DNA from: a virus
Direction: 5' to 3' (one strand)
IMG/VR virus record: IMGVR_UViG_3300024985_000010
Location: 1 to 23,532 of that record
DNA length: 23,532 nt
Both the position numbers and the translations under genes were made by a program. Each line of letters opens with the position of its first letter. Position 1 is the stretch's first letter. The notes beneath the pieces were generated by a model, which was not told the DNA's origin, ran no database searches, and saw nothing but the letters and a program-made list of their open reading frames with translations. Below, in pieces: positions 12,668 to 20,792 of the stretch.

Positions 12668-14467
12668 CTAATTGCTAAATGACACGGTTGTTTTTCGGCG
12701 GGGTGCCAGCGGTTCATAATTAAGCGCGTGCATAATCGACCAGGCCTTGTCGGCATGGCCGGATTCGGCACTGCGACTGCTTGAAAAGGTAATGTGCCCG
12801 CTGCCGGTGGTGGTTTGGGTAATCATTAAAAAGGCGCGGGTAATCTCGTTGTCACCGGCCAGATATTTAAAGCGGCCGTTGTTGATCACGTCCAAGGCCT
12901 TAAGCACTAGCTGTGTTTTCATTTCCATACTGTAGTTGATGGGTGTCGCCAGCGGAAACCATTGCAATACCAGCTCAAACACACCGTAACCGATGCCGGT
13001 GGTATCAATGCCGATGTGCTTAACGTTGTGGCAGTCGCGCACCTCTTTGATGCGGTTTGATTGGTACTGGAAGTTTTTTCCGTGATAGCTGTGCGTCTTT
13101 AGAACCCGCCATTCCTCGCCTTCAATGAGTGGGATAGCCAGCGTGGCAAGATCGGCATTGTCTCGGGTGCGGCTGGGGTCATAGCCTAATGACACCGGTT
13201 TATTACCAAACGGCCGCTGGCTGTCCGGTTTGTAGTCTGACCAGGCGTCAACGTCCACGGTGCATTCCAACAGCTTGGCCAGGCTAAACGCTGACTGGCT
13301 ATCATCAATAAATTTGCACATAAACAAGTTGTCATAATCGTCTTTGCTGTATTCAAGCTTTAATTCCTCAATGTCGAATAAATCACAGCCTTGTTCCTGG
13401 GCGTCTTCAACAGTGACCATGTGCCGCCATTTTTTATCCGGCCCCAATACACCCGATTTAAGCGCCGCATGGGAGGTATCGAATTCAACCCGCAGGTGTT
13501 CTGGTTTGCTTTTGTTGTACAGCTCGCCACTCCACTCTTCATACGCGCCGTGGCTCATGGCTGACGGTGTACTAAAATAAGTTTTGCACCACTTCTTATG
13601 TGCAGCCATACCGCTGGCGACTTTGTTGAGCTTTTTGTAATTGGCTATCCAAAACACCTCATCAATGTACAAATGGCCGTGATAGCTTTGCGCGGTGTTG
13701 CTGTTTGTGCTTAAAAAGCGCAGCTCAGCGCCGTTTGATAGCAATATGGCGCCCTGCCCTTTTAACTCGACGTCAAAGTGTTCATGCGCAAAAGCGATGA
13801 TGTAGGCTTTAAACACTTCGGCCTGATCTCGACTGGCTGACAAGAACAGTTGGTTGTCACCGGTGCGGATGGCGTTATCCAGTGCTTCAAACGCAAAATA
13901 AAACGTGGCGCCGATTTGGCGGCTTTTTAAGATGAATCTAACGCGCTTGGTTAGTGGGTCATAGCGGCGCTCATACCATTCCAGCTGGTAGCCAAAAAAC
14001 AGTTTGTTGCGTACTTCGTCCAGCTTTTCAGCGGTGATTTTTGATATATCGTTTTTGGCGGTTTTTTCTTTGCGTTTGGCGGGTTTTTTTGGCTGTTCGG
14101 TAAAATTCGCCTCACCAGGAACGCCACCATCAAACGAAACGCCAGTGGCCAATGCAGTTGCTTGGGCTTTAATCTTCAGCGCGTTAGCAAGATCTAACTG
14201 CAGCTTGCCGAATACGCCCACTAGCTGGATAAACTCGTTGAGTTCTTCCGGGGTTTTATCACGCTCAGATAGGACGTTGATGCGCCTGGCCAATGCGATT
14301 TCAATCGTATCGGGTGGGCAGTAGTTTTCCCAGTCACCGGCATCACGCCAATTGTAAATAGTGCGGTCGACAATACCGATCTCGCGGCTGATGTCCTGCA
14401 CCGTATAGCCACGAATAAAAAGCCGTTTGGCGGCGTCGATTACCTCTGGTGGGTATTTCTTAGCCAT
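12668..14467 (-). CDS. P: Terminase large subunit ATPase (P2 gpP)
   Basis: This 599-residue protein is near the 590 of P2 gpP. Residues 11-42 are an HTH-like DNA-binding segment (YTVQDISREIGIVDRTIYNW). The ATPase has the P2-type Walker A variant FILKSRQIGAT at 178-188 and Walker B GHLYIDE at 264-270. The nuclease/RNase H-like half contains LGYDPSRTRDNAD and IGIDTTGIG. It would cut and package phage DNA with gpM. It is the second gene of the leftward late operon, five bases after the small membrane-protein gene. The stop TAG overlaps the ribosome site of the next gene. Confidence 0.95.
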   Translation of the reverse strand: MAKKYPPEVIDAAKRLFIRGYTVQDISREIGIVDRTIYNWRDAGDWENYCPPDTIEIALARRINVLSERDKTPEELNEFIQLVGVFGKLQLDLANALKIKAQATALATGVSFDGGVPGEANFTEQPKKPAKRKEKTAKNDISKITAEKLDEVRNKLFFGYQLEWYERRYDPLTKRVRFILKSRQIGATFYFAFEALDNAIRTGDNQLFLSASRDQAEVFKAYIIAFAHEHFDVELKGQGAILLSNGAELRFLSTNSNTAQSYHGHLYIDEVFWIANYKKLNKVASGMAAHKKWCKTYFSTPSAMSHGAYEEWSGELYNKSKPEHLRVEFDTSHAALKSGVLGPDKKWRHMVTVEDAQEQGCDLFDIEELKLEYSKDDYDNLFMCKFIDDSQSAFSLAKLLECTVDVDAWSDYKPDSQRPFGNKPVSLGYDPSRTRDNADLATLAIPLIEGEEWRVLKTHSYHGKNFQYQSNRIKEVRDCHNVKHIGIDTTGIGYGVFELVLQWFPLATPINYSMEMKTQLVLKALDVINNGRFKYLAGDNEITRAFLMITQTTTGSGHITFSSSRSAESGHADKAWSIMHALNYEPLAPRRKTTVSFSN

Positions 14468-14472
14468 GTCGA

Positions 14473-14670
14473 TTAATCAACATGCGTTGACTGCAGCATG
14501 GTGTACATGTGGTCTTTGCCCCACATTAATAAAATAATCACCGCAAATAGGTATCTGACACAGATAAACACAGGGTACAGGGCCAGCCGCATAGCAATGA
14601 TGTGGATCGGCTCAAGCTCTCTGTTTTTTTTAGCGTCCTGCCATTCTTTAATAAAACTACTCAGCGACAT
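14473..14670 (-). CDS. Small single-span membrane protein, first gene of the leftward late operon
   Basis: This 65-residue protein starts at ATG 14670 with AGGAGG eight bases upstream. Residues about 26-50 (AMRLALYPVFICVRYLFAVI ILLMW) form one or two hydrophobic helices, preceded by a charged N-terminus. Size and topology could fit a holin or antiholin, and the operon does encode the endolysin, but the second candidate at 20793 is better. It sits five bases before the terminase gene. No family is recognised. Confidence 0.6.
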   Translation of the reverse strand: MSLSSFIKEWQDAKKNRELEPIHIIAMRLALYPVFICVRYLFAVIILLMWGKDHMYTMLQSTHVD

Positions 14671-14692
14671 AACACCTCCTAAAATTTTCTTG

Positions 14693-14708
14693 CACTCATT
14701 TTAGGGTG
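14693..14708. promoter_or_regulatory. Putative operator C, leftward late operon
   Basis: CACTCATTTTAGGGTG lies 23-38 bases before the start of the first leftward late gene. On the minus strand its core reads TAAAAT, which could serve as a -10 box, so binding would block that promoter. It matches the other four copies in length and arm sequence. Confidence 0.5.
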
Positions 14709-14836
14709 TTTTTAAACCGATAAACCAGCCTAATGTTTTGTAAAATTCCTATATAAAACAATAAGGTATAAATAAAAACCAAACAAATTGAGAAACACAC
14801 AAAAAAGGGTAATCTTGCCGCAAGTTTTGTTTTTAT

Positions 14837-14852
14837 CACCTTATTTTGAGTG
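14837..14852. promoter_or_regulatory. Putative operator B, rightward late operon
   Basis: CACCTTATTTTGAGTG shares 14 of 16 bases with the copy at 8939. It ends six bases before the scaffold start codon and covers the likely ribosome site TTGAG, so a bound protein would block transcript elongation or initiation there. Confidence 0.5.
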
Positions 14853-14858
14853 CTACAG

Positions 14859-15719
14859 ATGGCAGATAGAGTGTTACGCACCGACTTTAAACGCATTGGC
14901 AGAAGCGGGCCTACCGTTGATGGCCGCGTGATCAGTCCGGATATGATCGACGAAATGGCAGCCAGCTATAAAAAGGAGCTGTTTACCGCGATGATCTGGC
15001 CAGACCACAGCAGGTATTCAAATTATGGGACTGTTGAAGAGTTGCGCTCAGAAGCCAATGACGAAGGCGGTCGTGATTTGTTTGCGGTGTTATCACCGAA
15101 TGCGTTTTATCTATCTGATAACCGCTATGGTCAAAAGCTGTTTACCAGCATGGAAATAACTACTGACTTCCGCAAAACAGGCAAAGCCTATTTAACCGGC
15201 TTGGGTGCTACAGATGACCCCGCCAGCGCAGCCACCAGCGAAATTCGTTTTTCTAAAGCCGCAGATACCGCAGGCATTTTGTTAACAAAAACGGTTGAAG
15301 CCATCACACAAACATTTGAAGACCAAGCGCCTGCCGGGCTGATTGATCAAATCAAAGCACTTTTTAAACACCAACCACAAGAGGATGACCTAATGGCCGT
15401 AGATAAAGCCGCGCTGGATGCACTAAAACTAGAATTTACCGCGTTGAAAGATACATTGGCGGCATTAAAACCTGCTGAGCCTGATGCGCCTAAACCTGAT
15501 GATAAATTTGCGGCATTGATTGCCCGTATTGATGCAATGGAAAACAAGTTCAGCGAACAAAAGCCAGCTGACAGCACCGTACCTGCAGACAAGTTCACTG
15601 AACTGCAAACCCAGCTAACAGCATTGACTGAAAAGTTAAGTGCAGCACTGACCGAGCAATCCGGCACCGATGTTGGTGAGCATTTTGGCGCTGGCACTGA
15701 CGCTAACGAAATTTACTAA
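14859..15719 (+). CDS. O: Capsid scaffold/protease (P2 gpO)
   Basis: This 286-residue protein matches P2 gpO (284). The serine protease triad aligns as D21 (VDGRVIS), H50 (WPDHSRY) and S97 (KLFTSMEI), equivalent to P2 D19, H48 and S107. The conserved GLxxTDDPAS block follows at about 110-118. The C-terminal 120 residues are helical and Ala/Lys/Asp-rich, the scaffold part that drives capsid assembly before self-cleavage. ATG 14859 is chosen over GTG 14850 because the N-terminus then aligns with P2, and 14850 lies within a palindrome. The ribosome site is weak (TTGAG). Confidence 0.93.
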   Translation: MADRVLRTDFKRIGRSGPTVDGRVISPDMIDEMAASYKKELFTAMIWPDHSRYSNYGTVEELRSEANDEGGRDLFAVLSPNAFYLSDNRYGQKLFTSMEITTDFRKTGKAYLTGLGATDDPASAATSEIRFSKAADTAGILLTKTVEAITQTFEDQAPAGLIDQIKALFKHQPQEDDLMAVDKAALDALKLEFTALKDTLAALKPAEPDAPKPDDKFAALIARIDAMENKFSEQKPADSTVPADKFTELQTQLTALTEKLSAALTEQSGTDVGEHFGAGTDANEIY

Positions 15720-15757
15720 CCGGCGCTGTTACTGACTACATTAAAAAGGAATTCATC

Positions 15758-16768
15758 ATGGCATTATCAAGACAAGCAGCTGCACGTATTAAACAGCACA
15801 TTGCGTTAACCGCATTAGCGTACGGCGCGATTGCTGGTGAAACATATGCAGCAACACCCAGCGCAGCACAGCGCTTAAATGACAAAATCGTTTTAGATGG
15901 TAACTGGTTGTTGCCGCTGATCAACGTCACACCAGTCTCTGAAATTACCGGCGACAAGGTCAATTTGTCGTTGTCTGGTTTAGTCACCAGCCGTACCGAT
16001 ACATCAACCACAGGTGAGCGGACGGCAAAAAGCTTGGCGCAATTAGACGCACAGCCTTACGCCCTTAAAAAGACCGAGTCAGATGTGGCGCTTAAATACG
16101 CCATGATTGATTCCTGGGCTAAGTTTCCAGACTTTGCGGCGCGTTATGCGGCTGCAGTTGCTGCAGCAATCGGCAACGACCGCGTTAGAATCGGCTTTAA
16201 CGGCACCTCTGCTGCTACTGCGTCAAACATCGGCACTAATCCATTATTGCAAGACGTTAACAAAGGCTGGCTGCAGCTGATCAGAGAATATAACGCAGGC
16301 TCTCAGTATGTTATCGGTACCGGTCCACTGCCTATACAACTGGGCGGTGCAACCTTCCCTAACCTTGATACCTTGGTTTACAGCGCAGTTAACAAACTGG
16401 CTGAGCAATTCCGAGAAGATCCTGATTTGGTTGTTATGCTAGGTCGTGGCGTTGTTCAGTATTCCAAAAACAAAGGCTACATGGCCAACGGCAACACACC
16501 AACGGAAAAGGGCAAGCTTAATGAAGCCTTGGTTGTTGATACTTACGGCGGCTTGCCTGCTGTAGTACCGCCATTTTTCCCAGCGAATGCCTTGGTGGTG
16601 ACGTCGCTGAAAAACTTGTCTATCTACTGGCAAGATACTTCTTGGAGACGTCAACAAATCGACAACCCCAAGAAAGACCAGTACGAAGATTTCAATAGTC
16701 GCCAAGAAGGCTACGTGGTTGAGATTGAAGAAAAAGCCGCGTTAATTGAAAACATCACTTACGCATAA
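15758..16768 (+). CDS. N: Major capsid protein (P2 gpN)
   Basis: This 336-residue protein is slightly shorter than P2 gpN (357) and starts at ATG 15758 after AAAAAGGA. Family blocks include the Ala-rich helical N-terminus removed by gpO, NWLLPLINVTPVSEITGDKV, and the C-terminal ENLSIYWQD-like segment (KNLSIYWQDTSWRRQQIDNP). HK97-fold capsid. It is followed two bases later by the terminase small subunit gene. The sequence looks intact, and the last residues VVEIEEKAALIENITYA are typical of the family. Confidence 0.95.
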   Translation: MALSRQAAARIKQHIALTALAYGAIAGETYAATPSAAQRLNDKIVLDGNWLLPLINVTPVSEITGDKVNLSLSGLVTSRTDTSTTGERTAKSLAQLDAQPYALKKTESDVALKYAMIDSWAKFPDFAARYAAAVAAAIGNDRVRIGFNGTSAATASNIGTNPLLQDVNKGWLQLIREYNAGSQYVIGTGPLPIQLGGATFPNLDTLVYSAVNKLAEQFREDPDLVVMLGRGVVQYSKNKGYMANGNTPTEKGKLNEALVVDTYGGLPAVVPPFFPANALVVTSLKNLSIYWQDTSWRRQQIDNPKKDQYEDFNSRQEGYVVEIEEKAALIENITYA

Positions 16769-16770
16769 CC

Positions 16771-17589
16771 ATGAGCATTAACCCATTAGACCAGATCAAG
16801 GCGGCACAAATAGCCGCCGCCGCTGACGCCGGTGAACTAAACCCCTATCAAAAAGGATTTGTTGCCGTGGTTGATGAGGTGCAGGCACTGGACCCGTTTA
16901 ATGCCCTCGACCAAATAAAGGCGGCTCAATTAGTTGATGCCGAAAGTAGCGGTGAAAACCCCTACCACAAGCAGGCGGTAGCGCAATCAAGCGCTACCGT
17001 GGCACCTAAAGACCGGGAGCATTATCAAGCGGCAATGGACGCCGACCTAAATAGTCTAAAAGTGCTTAAAACACTGGACGAAAAACAGGCCGCGAAAAAA
17101 ACCATGCTGGCCACCTACTGGGATTTTGTCAGCCAGTACGTTGAGCAGCTGCACAATTACCCAAACAGCATTGCTGTGCAAGTAATGGTGTGGCTATTTG
17201 ACACCCTGGACATTGAACGCGGCTTATACCTGGCGTTGTATTTGATCAAACAAGGCGGGCAACAAATGCCAATACGCTTTGAACGACGCGACCTGGAAAC
17301 GTTTGTTTGTGATGCCATGTACGACTGGGCGAATGGCTTGCTTAAAAAAGACCAGTCGGCTAGCCCGTATTTGGATGCGTTAGTGGCAGAAATCGGCACC
17401 AGCAACTGGCAATTATCACCGCCGGTTAAGTCCAAAATGTATGCCATCTTAGCTAAGCACAAAAACCGTGAAGGCAGTTACCGAGAATGCGAAGCGCTCT
17501 GCGAGCTGGCCGAACAAGCTAACCCGGAAGGCGCCGGCGTTAAAACCTTAAAAGCACAAGCGCATGCCAAGTTACCAGTGACTGAATAA
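16771..17589 (+). CDS. M: Terminase small/endonuclease subunit (P2 gpM) with duplicated N-terminal motif
   Basis: This 272-residue protein carries the gpM core from about residue 85 (KDREHYQAAMDADLNSLKVL, then YWDFVSQYVE, VMVWLFDTLDIERGLYLALY and RFERRDLETFVCDAMYDW). P2 gpM is about 247 residues; the extra length comes from the N-terminus, where LDQIKAAQ at 6-13 recurs at 46-53, each followed by an x-G-E-x-NPY-x-K box (24-28 and 63-67). This is a 40-residue tandem duplication. gpM recognises cos or pac DNA and pairs with gpP. Start at ATG 16771, two bases after the capsid stop. Confidence 0.92.
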   Translation: MSINPLDQIKAAQIAAAADAGELNPYQKGFVAVVDEVQALDPFNALDQIKAAQLVDAESSGENPYHKQAVAQSSATVAPKDREHYQAAMDADLNSLKVLKTLDEKQAAKKTMLATYWDFVSQYVEQLHNYPNSIAVQVMVWLFDTLDIERGLYLALYLIKQGGQQMPIRFERRDLETFVCDAMYDWANGLLKKDQSASPYLDALVAEIGTSNWQLSPPVKSKMYAILAKHKNREGSYRECEALCELAEQANPEGAGVKTLKAQAHAKLPVTE

Positions 17590-17701
17590 GCCACTAAACC
17601 AGCTCCTCAAGCCCTGGCTGGCAATCACCGCACACGACTTGCATTAGACAATGTTCGCAGCCCGGTTGACTGTCCAGGCACTAAATTTTAGCGAGGTAAA
17701 T

Positions 17702-18031
17702 ATGAAGTTTTTAATTTTGATTATCACCTGCTTATTGATTGTTTTAACCGGATGCACCGAAGCCGAATTTACCAACGGCTACCAAGTCGGTGATGTCACC
17801 CATTTGGCAGGCAGACGACTTAATCAGTTAGAACTTGCCCGCGCTAATTACTGCAGCGACTATGTAGATTCATACACTCGACACGCTGCCTTGGCAATCA
17901 TCCGGATATATGCACCGGCAGTACCTCCCAACGGCGTTTGTACCGGCTTTAACTTACTAACCCCACGCTTTCATAATGATATTGAACAGCAGCCGCGCGA
18001 CTCTCCAACCGTGGCGGACACAGACCAATGA
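17702..18031 (+). CDS. Small predicted lipoprotein between M and L
   Basis: This 109-residue product starts at ATG 17702 with GAGGT upstream. The N-terminus is a lipoprotein signal: hydrophobic LILIITCLLIVLTG followed by lipobox cysteine C18 (LTGC), then TEAEF. The mature part holds two further cysteines (NYCSDYV and GVCTGF), which might form a disulfide. P2 has nothing between M and L. Candidates are superinfection exclusion, outer spanin or host surface change; it is not proline-rich like most Rz1 proteins. It overlaps L by ATGA, so it is expressed late with capsid genes. Family unknown. Confidence 0.7.
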   Translation: MKFLILIITCLLIVLTGCTEAEFTNGYQVGDVTHLAGRRLNQLELARANYCSDYVDSYTRHAALAIIRIYAPAVPPNGVCTGFNLLTPRFHNDIEQQPRDSPTVADTDQ

Positions 18032-18528
18032 GTTTAACGGGGAAACCAGCACTCACCACCGCCGCACCGTTTGTTAACGGCGGCTTTTGGCCTGACTTGG
18101 CAGTGGCTGAGTTGCTGTCTAAATACCGAATCCCGCCAGAATACGCAGATGACACCATTACCTGGGGCCTGACACTGGCCGCTGTTAACGTAGATTTGGA
18201 ACTGGCACCGGTTGAAGCCGCTATTAAATTGCTAGGTTACACCACGCTGTCCGCCTACAACCTGGCACACCCAGACCTGATTAACGGTCTGCAAAAAACG
18301 GTAATTTATTACCAACATGCTGTGTATTGCCGCGCCAAAGCGTTTTTATTACAGCAGTTTAATTCGCTAAACCGCCGCGCCATTGCTGAAGATGCAGCGA
18401 AAGAAGCGCCGGGGGCAGAACAATACTGGCTGGATGAATCAGCTGCTTTTAGACACAAACTGTTCAAGCAATTTTTGCCTGACACCGTAACAACCGCCAA
18501 CGCCAACACACACGTCGCGTTGCTTTAA
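18028..18528 (+). CDS. L: Head completion protein (P2 gpL)
   Basis: This 166-residue protein resembles P2 gpL (169). NGGFWPDLAVAELLSKYRIP and the alternating VNVDLELAPVEAAIKLLGY match the family; near the end YWLDESAAFRHKLFKQFL is typical. It would cap the filled head at the neck. Start at ATG 18028 overlaps the lipoprotein stop. Operon order N-M-(lipoprotein)-L matches P2 apart from the insertion. Confidence 0.9.
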   Translation: MSLTGKPALTTAAPFVNGGFWPDLAVAELLSKYRIPPEYADDTITWGLTLAAVNVDLELAPVEAAIKLLGYTTLSAYNLAHPDLINGLQKTVIYYQHAVYCRAKAFLLQQFNSLNRRAIAEDAAKEAPGAEQYWLDESAAFRHKLFKQFLPDTVTTANANTHVALL

Positions 18529-18544
18529 TTGATAGGACATTGAG

Positions 18545-20791
18545 ATGAGTGACGTAAAACAAAGACCGATTAAAAGCAGCGTCAATGCCGATGATTGGGT
18601 AGTTTTGCAGGAAAATTGCGCGGGTTTGGGGGATGAGAAGCGCGTTCCTATTAGTCTTTTTGGTGGTGGTTTGCCCTGGAAAGGTCGCCGCCCAAAACTT
18701 GCATCTATGGGATGCTCAATATCAGCCCAATCACTTTATGAGTATTGGGCTCCAAGGGCATGGGCAGCCGATGGTTATATAAATCAACTATTTGCGCTAA
18801 CCCAAGGGGGTTTTGAAAGATGCCGCACAATAGGAAACTTTTGCAATCATACAGACTCAGCCTCGCCTCTTTCTGGTAGCGGTAACTCAGACGACTTCTG
18901 CGGCGATTGGACACCTAGAAAAGTTGTACCACAAGAGTCTTTCAGCATTGGTACTACGTATAAGATAAAGACGCTAGGCTCAACTAATTGGACGGCTATC
19001 GGGGCATCCGCATCACCTGCTGTTGGCGAGATATTTGTAAAGAATGCTACGCCAGCCACTGGTACTGGCGGAGATGCATATCAGGTGATGACATACGGGT
19101 ATGGTGACACCGTTAAGGACGTTGTATCTACAGCAAATTTAGTCCCTGGAAAGACTTACCGAGTATTGACTTTAGGTAGTGGTGTAAATTGGACATCTAT
19201 AGGTGCTAATCCTGCTAATGTGGGGCAATTCTTCACTAAAAATGACACCGCAGTGTCTGCTACAACACATGGGACAGTTAGCGAGTATTACCGTTGCATA
19301 GCTACTAGCTCTACCAATGATGTTCCAGCAAACACACCGAGCAAGTGGAGGTCTTTAACACCCTGGTTTTGTTATGATGACCAAACGGCAGGAAGTACGT
19401 CTATTGAGACACTCGATGACTATGGATGTTACGGCACTAATGGTGGATTTACAGACCAGTTCCTATACAGATTGAGACACGGCCTTCTTGATCGATTCGT
19501 TGATACGCCTGACGTCTTCTATCTTACAGACATCTTTGAAAATGATATTGTGCATACGTATGACACACCGATCACACTGGATGGGTTTGTATATGGCAAC
19601 TTGAACGGCTATAAGAGCATCGATAATGCTAAGGAGATTATCAGGCTTATAAAAGAAAGATGGCCGGATATTGTAATCATATTGTCTAATATCGGACCCA
19701 CCGATAACGCCTCTAAGACACTGTTTGCATCACAGAATCCATTAGTGCAGGCCAATATTATCAGCGATTGGTGCTTGTCATACAGCGAGGCTAACGTCAT
19801 TGTAGAAGACGGAGCGGCAGAGCTCTTCTACGGTGATCGACGGAACTTCAGGGCCAACCCCTTGTACTATCGAGATGCTTTCAATGCCTCTGGAATACCT
19901 GGTGATCCAAATACCCTTTCGAATATACATCCGAACGTAACTGGTAACATAAAGCTGGTGAAAGACACGTTACCTACTATTGGTTCATTGTTCGGAGTAA
20001 AAGCCACCATTCCTCTGAACTCATATCCAGACCCTCATGGCAAGGCCTTTGGGCCGAACGCATTGTTGTCTAGGGGTTACCCAGTTGGAACAACCGGTAT
20101 GAAGGCGGTCAACTACCTGAAGGAGAGTGGTGCTGCCAACACAATTACTACTGGCGCAATTACGAAGACAACTGGCGGGGCTACATTTGCGTTATCTGCA
20201 GGATCTGCTGGAAACGTAGCCACAAACCAAGTGGGTGTCTTGACAGATAAAACTACACTCGTTTATCCAATCTATTACCCTCCTGGCACGTACAACTCCG
20301 GGTACACTGTTTACGAGTATACGTCTTTAACAACGGCTATCCCCTACACTTCTTCACAAGCTGTGCCCGCTTATACAAAACCATCGCTCAATCCATCTTA
20401 TTGGACGGCAGGTGCTTCTGTAACGCTGCCTTGTATGTCCATCCCATTGCCGAGTGACGGACTATATAAAATCTATATCAAAGTTAGAGTTGTAGACACT
20501 AATAATGCACATGGTATTTGCAATGGCAACTCCGCGAGGCTCTGTAAAGTCGACAGGCTGCAAAGCAAGTCTTACGGAGTAAATCAACTGCACTCATCGT
20601 TTGACATCGAAACGTTGCAGCCTGTGCTATCTGTAGGCGATATATTTCTGTATGAATCTGGAGTATTTAGCATGGGGGATAACGAGCTACTGCGCGAGAT
20701 AAGAGCTGGCTTAAGCATGCCAACAATGGCAAGCGCAGCACCAGGGCCGTCTTTTGAGATATTGTTGATGCAGTGCGTAAGGGTTGGTTAA
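18545..20791 (+). CDS. SGNH-hydrolase-like spike/decoration protein with two inserted repeat modules
   Basis: This 748-residue protein starts at ATG 18545. The N-terminus (DDWVVLQENCAGLGDEKRVP) looks like the attachment part common at the head of phage fibre proteins. SGNH-like motifs follow: S58 in ASMGCSIS, FEND (N333/D334), and H462 in SNIHPN. The usual Asp three residues before the His is Ser, so catalysis is uncertain. Between motif I and the rest are two copies of a module, about 133-176 and 200-243, with TYxIxTLGxxNWTxIGA, then VGxxF. The last 250 residues are beta-rich. Codon use (ATA, AGA, TCT) looks more AT-rich than adjacent genes, suggesting import. It may deacetylate host polysaccharide or decorate the virion. 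Confidence 0.65.
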   Translation: MSDVKQRPIKSSVNADDWVVLQENCAGLGDEKRVPISLFGGGLPWKGRRPKLASMGCSISAQSLYEYWAPRAWAADGYINQLFALTQGGFERCRTIGNFCNHTDSASPLSGSGNSDDFCGDWTPRKVVPQESFSIGTTYKIKTLGSTNWTAIGASASPAVGEIFVKNATPATGTGGDAYQVMTYGYGDTVKDVVSTANLVPGKTYRVLTLGSGVNWTSIGANPANVGQFFTKNDTAVSATTHGTVSEYYRCIATSSTNDVPANTPSKWRSLTPWFCYDDQTAGSTSIETLDDYGCYGTNGGFTDQFLYRLRHGLLDRFVDTPDVFYLTDIFENDIVHTYDTPITLDGFVYGNLNGYKSIDNAKEIIRLIKERWPDIVIILSNIGPTDNASKTLFASQNPLVQANIISDWCLSYSEANVIVEDGAAELFYGDRRNFRANPLYYRDAFNASGIPGDPNTLSNIHPNVTGNIKLVKDTLPTIGSLFGVKATIPLNSYPDPHGKAFGPNALLSRGYPVGTTGMKAVNYLKESGAANTITTGAITKTTGGATFALSAGSAGNVATNQVGVLTDKTTLVYPIYYPPGTYNSGYTVYEYTSLTTAIPYTSSQAVPAYTKPSLNPSYWTAGASVTLPCMSIPLPSDGLYKIYIKVRVVDTNNAHGICNGNSARLCKVDRLQSKSYGVNQLHSSFDIETLQPVLSVGDIFLYESGVFSMGDNELLREIRAGLSMPTMASAAPGPSFEILLMQCVRVG

Positions 20792-20792
20792 C

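Larger units (their letters stand above)
14671..14858. promoter_or_regulatory. Divergent late promoter region (P/Q versus O/N/M/L)
   Basis: These 188 AT-rich bases separate the two late operons as in P2, where Ogr activates both promoters. Clear sigma-70 boxes are not obvious, as expected for activator-dependent promoters. A palindrome of the CACY-N8-RGTG type flanks each end: 14693-14708 beside the leftward start and 14837-14852 beside the rightward start. I do not see a convincing P2 Ogr TGT-N12-ACA site. Confidence 0.6.

Noticed and set aside
14671-14858. Search for a P2-type Ogr site TGT-N12-ACA
   Set aside because: No convincing copy was found by eye. The palindromes here have the inverted pattern (ACA/CAC outward to TGT/GTG), so I did not label them Ogr sites.
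15347-15697. A 116-codon minus-strand frame opposite the scaffold gene
   Set aside because: It is Ser/Ala-rich low-complexity sequence created by the Ala/Lys-rich scaffold domain on the other strand. It has no start signal.
17583-17645. A 20-codon CTG-started frame after the terminase small subunit
   Set aside because: It has no ATG or GTG start and no ribosome site, so I could not support it as a gene.
18941-19275. Diversity-generating retroelement or variable-repeat target
   Set aside because: The two modules are diverged along their full length without an adenine-biased pattern, and no reverse transcriptase is present in the window.
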